Source of the DNA: Actinomycetota bacterium
GTDB taxonomy: Bacteria > Actinomycetota > Geothermincolia > Geothermincolales > RBG-13-55-18
Reading direction: 5' to 3'
Assembly: GCA_003598015.1 (NCBI GenBank)
Contig: QZKE01000013.1
Coordinates: forward strand, 1 to 61,416
DNA: 61,416 nucleotides
The notes under the pieces are model-generated. The model was not told the DNA's origin. It did no database searches and saw nothing but the letters and a program-made list of their open reading frames with translations. This document shows positions 41,073-49,361 of this stretch, one piece after another (position 1 is the first letter of the stretch; each line of letters starts with the position of its first letter). A program made the position numbers and the translations under genes.

Positions 41073-42071
41073 TCAGAACATGCTGCTGCGCGGCCTCCAG
41101 TTGCGTGCTTCCTCCATCATCGCCTCCAGGTTGCGTATCGGTGCATCCAGGGGCACGTCGCATCCCGTGGAGAGGACGAAGTTGCGCGCCTTGTGCATAT
41201 GTCGGAGCAGGCGCCGCACCTCCCAGCGCACGTCATCGGGCGTACCGCGTTGAATGATACGCTTGGGATCGATATTGCCGAAGATGACCATGTTGGCCGG
41301 GACCCTGTCGAGCTCACGCGGGAGGTTGACTTTGGAGTCGAGGCAGATGCCCTCGACTCCGGTTAACGTCAACTCCTCGAGCAGATGGGCTACATCGCCA
41401 CATACATGCAGCAGGGAGATGGCGCCCGAGGACCTGATGATCCCCGCCAGCCCGCCAAGGTAAGGGCGGCATAGCAGGCCGTATTCCTGCGCCTTGAGCG
41501 CCTCGGCCGCGGGATCTACCACCACGACCATATCCACGCGCGCGGCCAGGGCGGCGGCGTATTCCGCGATGATGGAGGTAGTGAACCCGAGTGGCTCCGT
41601 CAGGGTATCCCCCAGCTTCACGCTGTCCAGCAGTTCCTGCATTCCCATGAGCTGAGCCAGCAGAGTGAAGGGACCGGTAACGTAGGCACCGCTCATCCTC
41701 TCCTCGCCATCGCTCAGGCTTTCGGCAACATCCAGAAAATGGGGCATGCGCGCCGTCTTCTCGGGGTCGGGGAGGCCGAGTTCGTAGAACCTCTCCAGCT
41801 TCGGCAGTCGCTGCTCGGACAGGCTGGGGGGCATTTTATCGAAAAAGTCCACCTCCAGGCCCATGGATTCCGCCTCCACGCTGAGATCAAGGAGAGTGAA
41901 GACGATATCGGGTTTCAAGCGGTTCTCCAACGCCCGCAAGGCCGCCAGCTGCACGAGCGGATCGTGCAGGGCTTCACGCACCGATCGCCCGATCAGCCTG
42001 ATACCGGGATAACCCGCCAGGGGTGCCGTCATACGGCCGTCTTTGCTCATGACCCGGTCCAGGAGGTTCAT
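41073..42071 (-). CDS. UroD/MtaA/CmuA-family protein, 332 aa
   Basis: TIM-barrel protein of the uroporphyrinogen-decarboxylase superfamily, closer to MtaA/CmuA corrinoid methyltransferases than to true HemE. The zinc-binding histidine-cysteine LLHVCGDV lies near 223 and the later cysteine STGCDVP near 300, both expected for methyl-cobamide:CoM-type enzymes; MSGAYVTGPFTLLAQLMG near 125 is another family segment. The ATG begins six bases after the alpha/beta hydrolase stop, so the two are co-transcribed. The corrinoid protein and second methyltransferase are not nearby, so the methyl donor and acceptor are unknown. Confidence 0.85.
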   Translation of the reverse strand: MNLLDRVMSKDGRMTAPLAGYPGIRLIGRSVREALHDPLVQLAALRALENRLKPDIVFTLLDLSVEAESMGLEVDFFDKMPPSLSEQRLPKLERFYELGLPDPEKTARMPHFLDVAESLSDGEERMSGAYVTGPFTLLAQLMGMQELLDSVKLGDTLTEPLGFTTSIIAEYAAALAARVDMVVVVDPAAEALKAQEYGLLCRPYLGGLAGIIRSSGAISLLHVCGDVAHLLEELTLTGVEGICLDSKVNLPRELDRVPANMVIFGNIDPKRIIQRGTPDDVRWEVRRLLRHMHKARNFVLSTGCDVPLDAPIRNLEAMMEEARNWRPRSSMF

Positions 42072-42077
42072 CGCCTG

Positions 42078-43355
42078 CTACTCCCCGCCGCCCCGGTAAA
42101 TACCGGCCGGCAGCGGCGCCTCGCGCGGCCACTCGGCCCAGTAATCCAGGAACCCGCGCAACACGCGCCAGTACCAGGGGCGGTCGAACCCGTCGAACGC
42201 ACAATGCGAACCGGTGGGCAATACCCAGATATCCACGTTGGGATTTCCGCGCGCCGCATCGCTCAGCTCCTCCATCTCCACCATGGGACATATGGGGTCA
42301 TCCTCCGCGTGCACGACGAGTAGAGGGGTCTCTACCTCGTGGATAAACCGTCCGGGGCTGGAGAGCGCGTATATCTCATCCTCCTCGAGTCCGTAGTGCG
42401 GGGCTACCACGTCGCTCATATAGCGCCGGAAATCCACGGAGAAGGGACGGCCGGCCAGGTATTCACGGGCTACCGGCATGTCCACGTAACGCCGCATGTC
42501 CTGGCGGCGCATCTCATGTAGATAGGAGAAAGCGAGATATACGGGGAAGAACATGTCCGCGGCGGGCGGGCGCGTACTTATATGTTCGACCATGCGCCGC
42601 ATGGAGGCATATCCGTTCCAGGCAACGGCTCCTCCGGTGAGATAAGGATAGTCGCGGTTCTGCAAGGAAGCGTTCATCACCGAGCCGGCTCCCAGGCTGT
42701 ATCCCACCGCCGCTGTGCTGGTGACCTCTTCTTGTTCTCCCAGAAACCGGCAGGCACCCAGGATATCCTGCCCTTCCTTCCAGCCGCCGGTGGTGGGAGA
42801 ATGCGAGAGCTTCTGGCTCTCGCCGAAGTTGCGCAGATCAAGGGCCATAACGTTGTATCCCCATCCCGAGAAAGCTTCCAGGGCCGGGTTCATGACGTAG
42901 TTCTGATTCTTGGAGCCGAACAGCCCGTGCGAGAAGACCACGCCGGGTCTCTTGCGGCCATCCCGGTGCAATGCGAGCATTGCGACGAGTGGGGTCCCAT
43001 CCAGGCTGGAAAAGTTAACTTTCTCGAACTGCGGTGGATAGGGATAGACGTAACCCGCGGTGGAACGGCGAACGTCCAGACTCATGGGCAGGAGATCGGG
43101 CCCGAAGGCGGCGGCCAGGCTGTAGAGGTACGGCTTTCCGGGATTGAAGGGGACGCCGCGCAGGCTGGAGGCGACCGCCTGCATACTCCTGCCGTTTCCC
43201 GCCTCACGCGGGGTTTCATATCGCGGAGCCTCCTCGAGGTTGCGGCGGAAACGATCGTGCAGTGCCCAGGTCCATCCCGCGGTGAAACCACCCGCCATAC
43301 CCAGGGAAGCGGCGCCACAGGCCGCCAGCTGGCTCGCTAGCCCTCTTCTCCTCAT
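42078..43355 (-). CDS. Membrane-anchored alpha/beta hydrolase, 425 aa
   Basis: Serine hydrolase with N-terminal anchor: basic MRRRG then LASQLAACGAASLGMAGGFT as a membrane segment or signal. The hydrolase core shows the oxyanion loop FSHGLFGSKNQN near 150, nucleophile elbow GYSLGAGS near 228, acid HAEDDPICP near 365 and His in TGSHCAFDG near 394. Likely an esterase or lipase-like enzyme of unknown substrate. ATG 43355 has GGAGG ten bases upstream; the long open frame to 43463 is unsupported. Coupled to the UroD-family gene six bases downstream. Confidence 0.82.
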   Translation of the reverse strand: MRRRGLASQLAACGAASLGMAGGFTAGWTWALHDRFRRNLEEAPRYETPREAGNGRSMQAVASSLRGVPFNPGKPYLYSLAAAFGPDLLPMSLDVRRSTAGYVYPYPPQFEKVNFSSLDGTPLVAMLALHRDGRKRPGVVFSHGLFGSKNQNYVMNPALEAFSGWGYNVMALDLRNFGESQKLSHSPTTGGWKEGQDILGACRFLGEQEEVTSTAAVGYSLGAGSVMNASLQNRDYPYLTGGAVAWNGYASMRRMVEHISTRPPAADMFFPVYLAFSYLHEMRRQDMRRYVDMPVAREYLAGRPFSVDFRRYMSDVVAPHYGLEEDEIYALSSPGRFIHEVETPLLVVHAEDDPICPMVEMEELSDAARGNPNVDIWVLPTGSHCAFDGFDRPWYWRVLRGFLDYWAEWPREAPLPAGIYRGGGE

Positions 43356-43485
43356 CTTCCGGCCACCTCCATTCGGCGTGGACGCCAAACCATCAATAAA
43401 GCAGGCATGGCTGTACGGCGACGTAGACATTATAAGGATAAAGCATTCAAACAACCGGGCCAATGGTCACGGCCCGGTGCACCCC

Positions 43486-43698
43486 TCAGGCACTATGCCG
43501 GAGGTGGTGGCGGAGGGATGCGCGGGGCAGGTAGACCTCCCTGCTCGCGACCTGCACCTTGCTCGCATCCACGTGGAAGCGTCCGGCGCGCCGGCAGTGC
43601 CCGCAGAGGAGCGAGCCCCTGGCCATGCGGCCTCCGCAGAGGGGGCAGTGGATGCCGCCTTCGGAGATGAGATATCCTGGCTCTGTCCGCTTCTTCAT
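43486..43698 (-). CDS. Zinc-ribbon protein, 70 aa
   Basis: Very short protein with a two-knuckle zinc site, CPLCGGRM (18-25) and CGHCRRAGRF (32-41), then VDASKVQVASREVYLPR. The region between the knuckles is compact, like rubredoxin-type or transcription-associated ribbons. AGGG lies eight bases before the ATG. It precedes the hydrolase/UroD pair by 130 bases on the same strand. Function unknown; it is small enough that the call rests on the cysteine pattern and a plausible ribosome site. Confidence 0.55.
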   Translation of the reverse strand: MKKRTEPGYLISEGGIHCPLCGGRMARGSLLCGHCRRAGRFHVDASKVQVASREVYLPRASLRHHLRHSA

Positions 43699-43808
43699 TT
43701 CGTATCCCTTCGGTCGAATATGACTTCACCATATTCAACGTCCCGCCCCGGCTTTGCTCTACACTTCTTCTGTTATTCTTTTCGTCCGCTAATATAATTA
43801 CCTCAAGT

Positions 43809-44417
43809 ATGTTTTTGCCCGGATATTTGGGGGAGGCAGCTGCCCTGGCCGTATATCAGCCTGAAGATGTCGTAACGCAGCCGGCAGAGTCCCGGAACGG
43901 CGCCAGCCTCTGCAAGCGTTTCTTGGGCGAGGTAATGGTCGCCGGCGGTTGCGTACTCTGCATAACGGCCGCAACCGCGCTTCCCTGGGCAAGAGCCGAC
44001 GTAACCTGGAGGAGCATGCTCTTCGAGACGGACGTGGGCCTGGGGATATTCACGTTCCGGCTCACGGACAATCCCTGGCTCGCCGCCGCACTCATATCCA
44101 TCGCGGCCCTGTGCATGGCGGGCCTTTTCTGGAGGCGCCGCGCGGGAAGTATCGCCATTGCCACCTCTCTCCTGCTCCTCGGCGGTTCCGCCGCCTACAT
44201 CATCAGCCTCATCGAGGATGCCTATGACTTCCTCGGCTTCTACAGGCAGTTGCTGGAATTCGTGAGGAGCCTTCCCATGGTGGGTCCGCTGGTTGAATCG
44301 GTGATCCGCGAGCGCCTTTCCATAACCGCCTTTCCACACGTAGGCGTGTTCGCCTTCGTCCTCTCCACCCTTCTCATCCTGGGCGGAGGGCTGCTCATCA
44401 GGCGCCGTCATGTATAA
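43809..44417 (+). CDS. Four-helix membrane protein, 202 aa
   Basis: Unassigned membrane protein. A cytosolic N-terminus of about 38 residues precedes helix 1 (GEVMVAGGCVLCITAATALP, about 40-60), an extracytoplasmic loop WARADVTWRSMLFETDVG, helix 2 (PWLAAALISIAALCMAGLF), helix 3 (GSIAIATSLLLLGGSAAYII) and helix 4 (VFAFVLSTLLILGGGLLI) with a basic RRRHV tail. ATG 43809 lies ten bases after a TATAAT box (43793-43798) and has no ribosome site; an inner ATG at 43935 has GAGG two bases before it. Followed six bases later by the cupin gene, whose TATAAT lies in its tail. Confidence 0.6.
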   Translation: MFLPGYLGEAAALAVYQPEDVVTQPAESRNGASLCKRFLGEVMVAGGCVLCITAATALPWARADVTWRSMLFETDVGLGIFTFRLTDNPWLAAALISIAALCMAGLFWRRRAGSIAIATSLLLLGGSAAYIISLIEDAYDFLGFYRQLLEFVRSLPMVGPLVESVIRERLSITAFPHVGVFAFVLSTLLILGGGLLIRRRHV

Positions 44418-44418
44418 T
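44413..44418 (+). promoter_or_regulatory. TATAAT box of the cupin gene, leaderless
   Basis: TATAAT overlaps the upstream stop codon and ends six bases before the ATG at 44425; no Shine-Dalgarno sequence. Confidence 0.55.
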
Positions 44419-44424
44419 TGTTGC

Positions 44425-44766
44425 ATGAAAATAGTGCACTATACCGAGGTTCCGGCTGAGAATCCGGGTGGAGAAACCCGGGGTGTCACCATAAGATGGG
44501 TCATTTCCGAGGAAGATGGAGCGCCCACCTATTACATGCGGGTATTCGAGATCGCACCCGGAGGCTACTCTCCCCTACACCGCCACCCCTGGGAACACGA
44601 GATATACATCCTCTCCGGGGAGGGAGAGATGGTGCAGGAAGAGGGGAGTGAGGCCGTGCGGCCGGGCACCGCCGTTTTCATCCCCGGTGAGGAGCTGCAC
44701 CAGATAAAGAATGCCGGCGAACAACTATTACGCTTCATCTGTACCATACCCTCCACCGGCATGTGA
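44425..44766 (+). CDS. Cupin-domain protein, 113 aa
   Basis: Single small beta-barrel of the cupin 2 type. The two metal-binding motifs are visible: PLHRHPWEHEIYILSGEGEM near 51-70 (His, His, Glu ligands) and PGTAVFIPGEELHQIKNAG near 80-98 (third His). Cupins of this size act as isomerases, dioxygenases or binding proteins; none can be chosen. ATG 44425 is used because it follows the TATAAT box by six bases; the upstream in-frame start at 44410 overlaps the promoter. Located between a membrane-protein gene and the second acyl-CoA ligase. Confidence 0.88.
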   Translation: MKIVHYTEVPAENPGGETRGVTIRWVISEEDGAPTYYMRVFEIAPGGYSPLHRHPWEHEIYILSGEGEMVQEEGSEAVRPGTAVFIPGEELHQIKNAGEQLLRFICTIPSTGM

Positions 44767-44917
44767 ATGCCGGGACGGCTGGAGGGAGGTCGCCGCAGAT
44801 CCGCAGCGCTTGCCAGCTCGCCTCACCGCAAGTTATATATGAGCATTTCTCTCGAGCCAGATAGATAGGTAAGCAGGTAGATCGGGGTCAGATAAGAAGA
44901 CACGGGGGTGAATCCGC

Positions 44918-46498
44918 ATGCATGACCAGGATGCAAGGCTCGTGAATATGTGGCAGCTGAGCCTCGGGGAGATACTGGCGCGCAACGCGCGCAAGATGCC
45001 AAACAGGGAGGCAGTCGTCTTCGAGGGCAGGCGCTACAGCTACCGCGAATTCGACACCAGGACCAACATGCTGGCCAACGCCATGATCGACCGCGGTTAC
45101 GACAAGGGCACCAAGGTCGCCCAGGTGATGTTCAACTGCAGCGAACTAGTAGAGGGCTACCTGGCTGTGGCCAAGGTGGGCGGCATCAGCGTGCCCCTCA
45201 ACTTCCGCCTCACGGCCGGGGAGATCCTTTACCAGCTCGAGAACAGTGAATCCAAGGCCTTGCTCTTCGGAGAAGAGTTCACCCCCGTGGTCGAGGAGGT
45301 ATCCGCCGAGGCTCCCGATCTCGATTACATATGCATCGGATCGACCATCCCCGCCTTCGCCATGGCCTACGAGGACTTTCTCTCCAGGGGGAGCGAGGAT
45401 TATCCGAACGTTGCCATCTACGACGATGATCCCGCCTTCATCATGTACACGTCTGGCACCACCGGCAAGCCCAAGGGGGCCGTGCTCACCCACAAGAATC
45501 AGATCATGAACGTGGTCAACACGCTGATGGAGGCCTCCAAGGAAGTGCAGTGGCAGGATCACGAGAGAATCCAGTTCGTGGCCCCCCTCTTCCACGAAGC
45601 CGCCCTGGCCCTGGCCATCGCTACCCTGTTCCAGAACGGCACCATGTTCATCCTGCGCTTCTTCGAGCCGGAGAAGCTGATGAAGCAGATCGAGAACGAG
45701 GCCATCACGGCTACCTTCATGCCCCCTGTGATGTCCACCTTCGTCCTCAATACCGTCGATGTCGCCAAATACGACACCTCCAGCCTGCGCATATTGCTTT
45801 CCGGGGCGGCCATCCTGCCCACGGAGACGAGGCGCCAGTTGGGCGAGGCCTTCCCCAACGTCAAGCTCTTCGATGTCTTCGGCCAGACGGAGATGAGCCC
45901 GGTAACCACCATACTCAAACCCTCCCACGCCACGGGGCGCACGGCCTCGGTGGGTCAGGCGGTGGTCAACGTGGAGATACGGGTGGTGGACGAGGATGAT
46001 AACGACGTCCCCGTGGGAGAGGTCGGCGAGATCGTCTACCGGGGCCCCACGGTCATGAAGGAATATTACAAGAACCCCGAGGCCACCGCCGAGGCGTTGC
46101 GGGGAGGATGGTTCCACTCCGGCGATATGGTGCGCATGGACGAGGAGGGCTTCTACTACGTTGTGGACCGCAAGAAGGACATGATCATCTCCGGTGGAGA
46201 GAACATCTACCCGGCGGAGATAGAAGACGTCCTCTACCGTAACCCCAAGATACTCGAAGCCGCGGTGATCGGTGTTTTCGACGAGGTGTGGGGGGAGGCG
46301 GTAATGGCCATCGTGGTGCCTAAGCCGGATGAGACCCTAACCAAGGGTGAGGTCATCACCTGGTGTGGCAAGCATCTCGCGGGATACAAGAAACCGAAAT
46401 ACGTTGAGTTCATGGAAGCCCTGCCGCGCAACGCCGCCATGAAGGTCGTGAAAGGCGAGCTGCGCTCGGCCTACGGCAAGTCCATACGCTACGAATAG
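44918..46498 (+). CDS. Acyl-CoA ligase (AMP-dependent synthetase), 526 aa
   Basis: Adenylate-forming CoA ligase of the medium/long-chain fatty-acid group. Motifs: YTSGTTGKPKGAVLTH near 176-191, VFGQTEMSP near 321, HSGDMV near 400, DRKKDMIISGGENIYPAEIE near 415-434 and the lysine region LPRNAAMKVVKGELR near 500-514. The last reads AAMKVVK where AAGKVLK is usual. It shares layout but not close sequence with the ligase at 14157, so they are not recent duplicates. A GGGGTCAG half-site occurs upstream (44886-44893). A strong terminator follows. Confidence 0.92.
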   Translation: MHDQDARLVNMWQLSLGEILARNARKMPNREAVVFEGRRYSYREFDTRTNMLANAMIDRGYDKGTKVAQVMFNCSELVEGYLAVAKVGGISVPLNFRLTAGEILYQLENSESKALLFGEEFTPVVEEVSAEAPDLDYICIGSTIPAFAMAYEDFLSRGSEDYPNVAIYDDDPAFIMYTSGTTGKPKGAVLTHKNQIMNVVNTLMEASKEVQWQDHERIQFVAPLFHEAALALAIATLFQNGTMFILRFFEPEKLMKQIENEAITATFMPPVMSTFVLNTVDVAKYDTSSLRILLSGAAILPTETRRQLGEAFPNVKLFDVFGQTEMSPVTTILKPSHATGRTASVGQAVVNVEIRVVDEDDNDVPVGEVGEIVYRGPTVMKEYYKNPEATAEALRGGWFHSGDMVRMDEEGFYYVVDRKKDMIISGGENIYPAEIEDVLYRNPKILEAAVIGVFDEVWGEAVMAIVVPKPDETLTKGEVITWCGKHLAGYKKPKYVEFMEALPRNAAMKVVKGELRSAYGKSIRYE

Positions 46499-46544
46499 GA
46501 TCGAAACCGGGAATCCTTCCCGAAAAGAAACACTGGGCATGCAC

Positions 46545-46580
46545 CGGGCCCAGGCAAGTCCCTGGGCCCGATAGGTTTTT
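46545..46580. terminator. Terminator between convergent genes
   Basis: CGGGCCCAGG (46545-46554), loop CAAGTC, CCTGGGCCCG (46561-46570), then ATAGGTTTTT. Perfect 10-bp stem with a T-run five bases later; ends transcription of the ligase and perhaps of the HdeD gene. Confidence 0.8.
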
Positions 46581-46604
46581 CCTCCCGCGCATCCGCCTCC
46601 CGGT

Positions 46605-47174
46605 CTATTCCACCGCCTCTTCGATGGCTGTCTTCTCCTTGTGCTGTATACGCCCGACATAGATGCCGATGATGAAATCCATGACGGCGACGACCAGCAG
46701 GTAGATCCCGAGGATGACCATGAGCGCATACACGGTGCCGGCCGTCCAGGCGAGGATCGCTATACCGAAGCCCAGTGAGATCACCCCGAATACGGCAAGG
46801 ATCCCCCTCCCGGATTCCGGCGGCATATCGATGGCTATGGCGATCTCGGCGATGCCCATGATGATCACCCAGATGCCGGCGAGTATAGCCACGAAAGCGA
46901 GGGTGAAGTCCGTATGGTTTACGAAGATCAGCCCGATGAGCAGGCCAACCAGGCCCCAGACCAGCGTCCATCCCCACGGCTCCTTGCGGAAGACGAAGAT
47001 TATCGAACGTATCAGATTAACGACTCCGTCTACAATCAGAAAGATTCCCAGGAGGATGATGAAGGTTCTCAGGGTCGCCCCGGGGTAGGCCAGAAAAAGG
47101 ATGCCGAATATCAACGCCAGGATGCCCCTCAGTACGTAGGACCACCAGCTCCTGTACAAGATGTCTATCTCCAT
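46605..47174 (-). CDS. HdeD-family (DUF308) membrane protein, 189 aa
   Basis: Six-helix membrane protein of the HdeD family, linked in enterics to acid resistance; function here is inferred from family only. It has the repeated short-helix pattern: SWWSYVLRGILALIFGILFL near 8-27, FIILLGIFLIVDGVVNLIRS near 37-56, and four more helices with small-residue (GIxxI) faces. A glutamate/lysine tail RIQHKEKTAIEEAVE ends the chain. GGGGG four bases before the ATG. Single gene, convergent with the acyl-CoA ligase. Confidence 0.88.
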   Translation of the reverse strand: MEIDILYRSWWSYVLRGILALIFGILFLAYPGATLRTFIILLGIFLIVDGVVNLIRSIIFVFRKEPWGWTLVWGLVGLLIGLIFVNHTDFTLAFVAILAGIWVIIMGIAEIAIAIDMPPESGRGILAVFGVISLGFGIAILAWTAGTVYALMVILGIYLLVVAVMDFIIGIYVGRIQHKEKTAIEEAVE

Positions 47175-47401
47175 GAGACCCCCTTATCATGATCTTGTCA
47201 TGCGGTAACGCATGTGGAATGCATGGCGCAACCGCCTCGATACGTGGATAGGCTCTTTGGCTCTCACCTCCTTTCGATGCCTTGTACTCATTATTCCCAT
47301 CCTGTCGCCCTTTCCCGACAACCATTCATCCACCATGCTATCTGCGCGGCATGTATTTCCAATTATGAATTCTCTGCCCGCCATGCCTTATCCTGCATAG
47401 G

Positions 47402-47419
47402 CGGCGGTTCTGACCGCCG
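47402..47419. terminator. Short GC hairpin after the broken permease gene
   Basis: CGGCGGT/ACCGCCG with loop TTCTG-like TCTG, followed on the plus strand by TTTGTAT. It lies 37 bases beyond the minus-strand gene; no T-run on that strand, so function is weakly supported. The rest of 47175-47455 shows no gene. Confidence 0.35.
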
Positions 47420-47455
47420 TTTGTATCGCAGGGGCCTCGATCGTCGCCTTCCATC

Positions 47456-48825
47456 TCAGGGAGCGGCAGTCCGCTTCTTGCTTCGCAGGGCCCGCCCGAG
47501 GGGAGTTTCCAGATGACGTATGCGCCTGCCCAACTCGGAGACCTCGCCCGCCAGCCAGGTCTGGTGCCGCAGCGCGTACATGATATAGCCAGCGATGGTC
47601 ATAGCGGCTCCAATGAGCACTGCCTTCAGGCCGAGTGAGGGGAGCTGGACGGCCGCCGCCACGAATCCGAGGGCGGGAATGGTTATGCCACCCGGCAGCT
47701 TCACCCCCCCGCCCTGCCAACCCCGCCGGGCGACCTTGAAAGCGGCGACGTTGACCACCAGCATGGCGTAGATGGCCGTTACGTTGGAGAGCGCCACGAT
47801 AAGGTCGCCGCCGCGGGCCAGAGAGATAAGTACCGCCGCAATCCCCGTAGCGAGCAGAACGCTGAACACGGGATGACCCCGCCGAGACATGCGTCCTGCC
47901 GCCGCCGGTACGTCGCCCTGGTGGGCGAGGCGGATCATGAGTTCGTTGCAGCTCAGAACATCCCCGTTGGCGGCTGAGAGCGTGGAAACACAGGCGGCGA
48001 AGGCAACGAGCGGTCCCCCCCATGAGCCCATGAGCGCGTTCGCCGCCTTGCCCAGTCCCGCATCCCCGAAATCGCTCTGGCCGCTCGCCAGCATGGCCAC
48101 GATCACGCCCACGTAAACGGCTGCCGAAATCAAGATGGAGATGACGATGGCGCGCGGCACGGTGCGGTCGGGATCGCGCACCGAACCGGCGATGTTGGTC
48201 ACCACGTTGAATCCGGTATAAGCGGTAAAGAGGATGGCCGTGGTGGCGAGCACGGAGCCGCGTCCGCCCGCGAAAAAGGCGTCCACTGCACGGCGCCGAT
48301 CTGCGCCAGCCCATAGCCGGAGAACAGGACAAGGATCCCCACCTTCAAGCCCACCAGTCCCGTCTCTGCCTTGCCGACAATATCGGCGGGGCCGAGGTTG
48401 AGGAGGGCTATCGCGGCCACCGCGATGAGAGATGCCGCGGTCGGACCCAGCGAGGCCACGAAGTATTCGTTGAGATAGGCGCCGAAGGAGATGAGCACGA
48501 AGGCGGTGCAGCTTACGGCGCTGAGGTAGAATCCCCACATGGACACGAAGCGCCAGCCAGGAGACAGGATCTCGCCCAGTGGGGCGTATCCCGAATCGCC
48601 GGACTTGGAACGGCTGGATATCACCACGAAGGATAGGGCCGAGAGCAGCATCACCCCGCCCGCGATGAGATAAGCCAGGATGGCGGCGGGACCGGTTTCA
48701 TCTACCGCCAGCCCGGAAAGGGTGAAAACCCCGCCCCCGATCATCGTCCCCACGCAGAAGGCGACGCAGGGCACCAGCCCTATCTGGTGCTTGCCCTCCC
48801 CAGGACGCCGGTCATTGCGTGCCAT
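47456..48825 (-). pseudogene. APC-superfamily amino-acid permease interrupted by a frameshift
   Basis: Two overlapping frames make one permease. The first (from ATG 48825) has CVAFCVGTMIGGGVFTLSGL near residue 18, the helix 1 glycine motif of APC transporters, and five helices; it loses sense after GLAQIGAVQ. The second resumes with VDAFFAGGRGSVLATTAILF and continues through helices 6-12 to the stop at 47456. The shift of -1 (one base missing, or two extra) lies at about 48280-48295, near a run of five T/A. Corrected length is about 450 aa. Either a recent inactivation or a sequencing error. It ends the dipeptidase/transporter cluster. Confidence 0.85.
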
Positions 48826-48869
48826 GCTCCAGCCCTTTGCCCGAAGCTCGCTCCCCGTTACCGCGCGCC

Positions 48870-49361
48870 TTATTCCGGCAGAGCGTTGTAGTCATCCAGC
48901 ATCCACTGGGGCAGCTTGTTCTCGTAGTAATCCCTGCTGCCGACGTAGCGCAAGACCTCTTCGTAGAGATCGGGGCGGTATACCTTGAGCACCAGTACCT
49001 GGAATTCCAGAAAGTCGGGGTCGATTATGTGCGGGCGCTGGTTCACCACGCCCGTCTGCGAGAACTCGAAGTAGAGCGCGGCCGACCGCAGGGAGCCCTC
49101 CGCGACCTCTACGCCGTATCCCCCGTCGCTACCGTAGATCTCAGCCCACAGATCCACGGTCTTGGCTTCGTCCTCCGGCACGTCCATTCCGTATTCCACG
49201 GCCAGGTCGTAGAGCTTCTGTGCCTTGCGTATCGCCTCCGTATTCACCTCGGGCTTGCCCCATGCGTTCCACACCACAGCCGAGAGCGCCATGAGGGCGA
49301 GGACGATGACCGCGGCCAGCGTCCACCTGAACCATTTCGCGTGGATTATCCCGCCGCTCAT
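48870..49361 (-). CDS. Single-pass membrane protein, 163 aa, coupled to the GadC-like transporter
   Basis: Unrecognised protein with short cytosolic start MSGGIIHAKWFRW, one membrane helix (TLAAVIVLALMALSAVVW, about 14-31) and an extracytoplasmic, helical, acidic domain rich in Tyr/Asp (VEYGMDVPEDEAKTVDLWAE near 55-74; RYVGSRDYYENKLPQWMLDD near 138-157). ATG 49361 overlaps the transporter stop by four bases (ATGA) behind AAGGAGG, so it is translationally coupled and probably a transporter partner. The far longer frame that reaches 50669 is out-of-frame transporter sequence and not used. Confidence 0.72.
   Translation of the reverse strand: MSGGIIHAKWFRWTLAAVIVLALMALSAVVWNAWGKPEVNTEAIRKAQKLYDLAVEYGMDVPEDEAKTVDLWAEIYGSDGGYGVEVAEGSLRSAALYFEFSQTGVVNQRPHIIDPDFLEFQVLVLKVYRPDLYEEVLRYVGSRDYYENKLPQWMLDDYNALPE

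Noticed and set aside
43803..44426. Minus-strand 207-codon frame
   Set aside because: Complementary to a membrane protein with clear helices and promoter; low-complexity charged translation.
47187..47384. Possible 65-aa gene on the minus strand
   Set aside because: No ribosome site, no conserved pattern and an unusual composition; considered spurious.
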